From Botrytis cinerea B05.10 (lineage: Eukaryota; Ascomycota; Leotiomycetes; Helotiales; Sclerotiniaceae), in assembly GCF_000143535.2 (NCBI RefSeq), contig NC_037320.1, positions 806,001 to 870,000 on the forward strand: a stretch of 64,000 nt of DNA, read 5' to 3'. The position numbers and the translations under genes were made by a program. Shown here one piece after another: positions 59,908 to 64,000 of the stretch (position 1 is its first letter; the number at the start of each line of letters is the position of its first letter). The notes below the pieces were generated by a model. That model did no database searches and was not told where the DNA came from. It worked only from the letters and a program-made list of their open reading frames with translations.

Positions 59908-61566
59908 TCAATATCTCACACCTCTCTTTCCCAATTCCTTCCTCCCCACACCCTCTTCAGGCCAAACCCACCCACGACCCCTCTTAGCCTCTCTCTTCTC
60001 CGCCAACTGTGGTTCCGGAATCCAATCATCCTTTGGCAAAATCTTCCTCCTAGTCCCCTCAGCCGGTGCACCAATCTCCGTCTTCCAGGTCACCTGTCCA
60101 GGCAACATCTCATCTCTCGCCAACATATGCAAATACCAAAGCGCCATCAACGCCGTCATGTTCTCCAATTTATCATCCTCGACGGAATTCTCCACATCGG
60201 AATGAGCAGCAAGCTGAATAGTTTGAACCTCGAGATATCCAAAATGCGGAACAGATTCGGATCCGTTGCGTACCACGACAAGTTCGATTTCCGTCATGAT
60301 GAATCCATAACGACATCCGTGTTCGCGCATACATTTGTGTAGATGCGCAAGACCGCGGAGATATTCCACTTTGCGATGGTTGCCCTCGACGCGCATGCCG
60401 GTATTCCAGCGATCGAAAGATTTGACTAATCCGACGACGCGACCGAGACCTCGCCCGTAAATTAGTTGGGAGTTGTCGTCGGTGTAGTTGGAGATGAAAG
60501 ATGGATCGCCGGATTTCTGTCCCATGGCTGTTGATGCACGCATCATGAGATGACGGGTCCCTTGGGAAATGGAAAGTGCGTTATTGAGTTTTTTAGCGTA
60601 AAATTGGGTGTAGATATTTTGCAATTCGTGTTCATTCTCAGGATTGTTGCAAGCGCGGGATGGCTGTTGGAAAATATCAGATGGGAGACCAAGGTTAAGT
60701 AGATCGTGAAATCCGGGAATGGAGGAGATGGTGGTGGTATTGAAGGAGGTCCAGGGTCGGATTTGTCGAATGTCCCACCAGAAATGCTTGGCGTTTGTGT
60801 CGCGGACATGGATGTTGAGTTGACGGACTAGTGCTGGAGCGGGATTGGGAGAGGTCAAGTAGGTGGCGAGATTGGAGGTGGAGGAGAAGTGAATCGGGGC
60901 AATGTCGTCTATGCTGCTCATTTGAGCAAGGGGAGATGGCTCACGTGCAGGAGTTGGGTATCGCTCATGTGGTTGTGGTGAGTATGATTCCATGACTGAC
61001 ATGTTTGGAGACTGTTGGATGTAGTTTGGCATTTGACGATAAGTTGGGAATCCGTATTTGCCAAGTGTTTGGCCGTCAAGACTGGAGCTTGAGGAACGTC
61101 TGTGTTGCTGACTTTCAACTGATTGAACAGCGTGCATTGGCGAGCAAAGAGTAGACATTGGACGAGTATTCGAGGGAAATATATCAGAGCTAAACACGAT
61201 TGTCTCGGGATTCGTGTAGCTCCTATTATGAGTTGGTTTGAATGCACGACTAGCGGCATTCTTTTTTGATGTTTTGGTTACTCTCATCCCAGCTGAGGGT
61301 GAAGCATTGATTTCCTGATCCTGTGGACGGATCTTAGGTAGGAGAAGTGGGCCATGCTGTCTAATTGGTGATCTAGCCGGAGTAGTCATCTGGGTACTTG
61401 AAATGCTGATAGAATCGGATGGAGATGAATCGCGAGAATAGATTGACACTTGTGAACCGGCGCGAGAATGTCCCAGTCTAAAAGGAGCACTAATTAAAGG
61501 CTCCTCAAATGTAAATTGTGGTGGGGTGGTTGGCTCAAATGAGAACGAAGAATAATCAAATGACAT
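59908..61566 (-). CDS. conserved fungal protein of unknown function
   Basis: This is a single-exon frame of 552 residues starting MSFDYSSFSFEP. The first 230 residues are Ser/Pro-rich and probably disordered. Residues about 240-520 form the likely globular domain, with AKHFWWDIRQIRPWTSFN, SIPGFHDLLNLGLP, a central TRHLMMRAS segment, YGRGLGRVVGLVKSFDRWN, and YGFIMTEIELVVVRNG followed by FGYLEVQTIQL. The Trp-rich HFWWDIRQ block and the paired EIEL/YLEVQ strands look conserved and could hold acidic active-site residues, but no named domain is assigned. The C-terminus is basic (KREAKRGRGWVW). No signal peptide or membrane helix was seen. Confidence 0.85.
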   Translation of the reverse strand: MSFDYSSFSFEPTTPPQFTFEEPLISAPFRLGHSRAGSQVSIYSRDSSPSDSISISSTQMTTPARSPIRQHGPLLLPKIRPQDQEINASPSAGMRVTKTSKKNAASRAFKPTHNRSYTNPETIVFSSDIFPSNTRPMSTLCSPMHAVQSVESQQHRRSSSSSLDGQTLGKYGFPTYRQMPNYIQQSPNMSVMESYSPQPHERYPTPAREPSPLAQMSSIDDIAPIHFSSTSNLATYLTSPNPAPALVRQLNIHVRDTNAKHFWWDIRQIRPWTSFNTTTISSIPGFHDLLNLGLPSDIFQQPSRACNNPENEHELQNIYTQFYAKKLNNALSISQGTRHLMMRASTAMGQKSGDPSFISNYTDDNSQLIYGRGLGRVVGLVKSFDRWNTGMRVEGNHRKVEYLRGLAHLHKCMREHGCRYGFIMTEIELVVVRNGSESVPHFGYLEVQTIQLAAHSDVENSVEDDKLENMTALMALWYLHMLARDEMLPGQVTWKTEIGAPAEGTRRKILPKDDWIPEPQLAEKREAKRGRGWVWPEEGVGRKELGKRGVRY

Positions 61567-64000
61567 TTCTGCTACCGGACTGTATACATAAAAATGTTAG
61601 CTAGTGCTATGGTAATACGATTGTATTGACAATGTCAGGTGCTTGACTTACGCAGAGCTATGAGTAAAGAGGTGGTGAGCGGTAGATGGTCTGTGTCTAT
61701 TATGACAACACTATATTAAAGTTCTGATGAAGGAGCCGGCTCCAGATATTTTTGATTGCTTCAAGATCAACTGAAGAATATTAAAAAGTGTGATATGATG
61801 ATATGATGATGAGCACAGCTCTTCTAATTTTTTTGATGACAGAAGAAATGTCTAATGCGAATGAATGAAGAATGAAAGAAAGAGTATGAGATGAGACTGG
61901 ATAACTAAAAAAGAGATATGAGGTGATAATCAACAGTACTTATCCTTATTGAAATCGAGTAGAAGGGTAGTATCCAATACCTAGATCACGACTTGACATC
62001 TGGGCAGGGGTATCCAGAAAAAGATCTAAATAACCCGAAACGCGGAGAAATGTAGTTAGACGAGACTGAAAAAATGCAAAGTGGATATGATACCGTTTCT
62101 TGGTCAAGAAGATGAGGCCATGTGGTTCGTTCTTCAGCAGCCGCCGGATAAATATAATCTCAATTGGGTTAAGTCTATGATGCACTACTGCAATGCAATG
62201 CAATGTTAAAATGACTCATTTTTAGACTATTTAACCTTGCCCATGAACGCCAATATCTTTGGATGGTGGATCCGGGGAGATCGTATTTTACATGGGAATT
62301 TGATAATTCTTACTGGGAAATTAAGAAATAAACCAATCAACATAGATTATCACAAATCGAATCAAAATAGAGGCGCTGGTTGTGAAGTAAGCAAAAAGAC
62401 GCGTTCGGATAATTACATTTTAGAATATGTACACCATGAACACCAAAAACCACGGAATCGCGTGCAGCTTCGCGAAATTTCTCCAAGCGCTCGTGTTACC
62501 GATATCAACAAGACAACATTGCACAACATTAAGTATAGGGCAGGGTATAGGTACTCGTACAGAATAACGGCAACGGCATTGAACGATGATTTCATAGGTA
62601 TCGATACTTGAAGACGTACCTAAGAATAATTTGTCGCCTTATTGGTCAACCAGCGCGTGCTTAATGAAACTTTTTTTGGCTTTTGCGACATACGACTGGC
62701 CAAATTGTCGACCCATCAAAGTTCGGTGAATCGGAATAGATTTTTTCAATAAGCAATAGTTCAACTCAACTGTGGAGTACTAATTGAAACTATGCCCAAT
62801 TTCGATCATACTATCCAAGTACCGCGGCCGGCAGACGCTTTTACTAACAAGTTTACACAGCCGACCCCCAAGCGCCCAGGTAACATTATGCTTTATTCAA
62901 GTGAGACTTCTCAAAGCGAAGAAATGTCACGTTAATCCAAGATCGGGTTTGAAGAAATGGAGACTGGCGGTTACGTGTCAGGGTCGTGTTGACGACATAA
63001 CCTCTTCTTGAAGATCATTGGTAGAGAAGCACACGCCAATAAGCGAATGATCTACCTAATATCCCAGTTTTCTTCTCGACGCGCCGCATACCTACCTGGG
63101 TATGAATAGCATAGTTGTGCATGGGTTGTAGACGAATCAATTGGATCTTGATAGATTGGCTTGAATTATTGGATATCGTTCGATTTTTATATCTTGGAAC
63201 TTTGATGGGAGCGATGCGATGTATGATTCCGAGAATTAATCAAGATGTTTATCTTGTTTCATGATCTACGTTTCACAGTTTCAAGAAGGAAAACTCTGAC
63301 TCATTATTATCTGTACAGTCCAGAGAAGCAGGATACATGGATGAGAGATCAGATGGAAGAATCCATAGTCCATATCTGATAAGCACTGGTATGATATCGT
63401 CATATCATTTATCAGATGAAACTTTCCCAAAGTGTAGAGGAATCTAGAGGTTCACTAGAATATGACAATGACAAGCCATAAAGCCGGGGGCAAATGACAG
63501 TTGTCAAATTGACATTCATGCCTTTAAGCTTCGGCCTCGAAAAGAGGTCTTCCTGAGATTAGCCTTCTTCATACTCCAAATTGAGACGTCTCGCATTTCT
63601 CAAGGCAAGAGGTCGAGACAGTACGTACTGCCCGAAATGCCATTATGGGATTTAATATTTCCCATAACTAATTTTGTACGATCAGGTAGTATTTTCTTCT
63701 CGGATAGCTCGCCTGAGCTGTCTAAAAATGGACTTCTGGAGTTCGGAAAGTCCCAAAGCGCTTAGACTTTACTGAGGTCCAAGATAGATAGAGCGGGTTC
63801 ACGATAACGGTCGTAGGATTGGTTATCGTCCTTTCTCGTACCCTTGAAGGGCTGAACGAGGGAACGAGAACGATAGATGTTTCGTGGAGTTTTCTTTTGC
63901 TTGACTTTGGAATGATTGATTGGTTAGCTGTTTCGTTTGACTTCGGGACTTTCATCCGACGATTAGAATTTCATTGGAAAGAGTGGATCACGTGCGTAAT
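61567..64000. other. 2.4-kb end region without supported genes
   Basis: It begins with the promoter side of the 59908-61566 gene. Open frames at 62237-62611 (+) and 63722-63955 (-) lack family-like features. Two adjacent hairpins occur at 63801-63870. No tRNA or rRNA was seen. Confidence 0.5.

Noticed and set aside
62237..62611. 124-residue + strand open frame
   Set aside because: No domain-like pattern, and its composition is close to random translation of AT-rich DNA.
63722..63955. 77-residue minus-strand frame
   Set aside because: It overlaps the hairpin region and shows no family resemblance I can support.

Overview
The window comes from a filamentous ascomycete. The genes have short GT-AG introns (about 55-300 bp) with CTAAC/CTAAT-type branch sites. 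The AT-rich blocks carry the C-to-T and G-to-A decay left by repeat-induced point mutation (RIP). The gene set (CSC1-type channel, Hva1/TUDOR protein, DEF1, HET and NACHT-ankyrin proteins, LysM/CBM18) fits a leotiomycete such as Botrytis or Sclerotinia. That taxon is an inference; I could not run a search.

Layout. (1) 1-7.4 kb is repeats: an intact Ty1/copia polyprotein with its 3' LTR, then an extremely AT-rich block. That block holds a RIP-ruined Tc1/mariner transposase and two copies of a ~437-bp TA-flanked element with 42-bp terminal inverted repeats. One copy sits inside the transposase reading frame. (2) 8.4-23.7 kb is a core housekeeping block: CSC1/OSCA channel (-), a 3.8-kb simple-sequence gene desert, an Hva1/TUDOR acidic protein (-), a probable mitochondrial protein (-) and DEF1 (+). 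(3) 24-48 kb is an accessory island: a TTAGGG-like tract, a NACHT-ankyrin STAND receptor, a frameshifted enoyl-reductase-like gene, a RIP-mutated LTR fragment, two head-to-head HET genes (one broken by two RIP-type stops), orphan fragments, and a decayed gene with two copies of an unrecognised module next to a Cys-rich exon. (4) 48.5-56 kb returns to core genes: a ~220-bp hexanucleotide array, phosphoglucomutase (-), oligoribonuclease (-) and an unrecognised conserved protein (+). (5) 56.4-64 kb has a decayed LysM/CBM18 chitin-binding locus, a possible small gene relic, a conserved fungal protein (-) and an empty end.

The main biology is the contrast between stable primary-metabolism and RNA-turnover genes and an interposed island. 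The island carries genes of the fungal self/non-self recognition type (STAND receptor, HET domain proteins), several of them decaying. The RIP pattern in the LTR fragment, in the Tc1 relic and at the HET stop codons suggests that repeat defence shaped the island. The copia element with an open frame must have arrived later or escaped.
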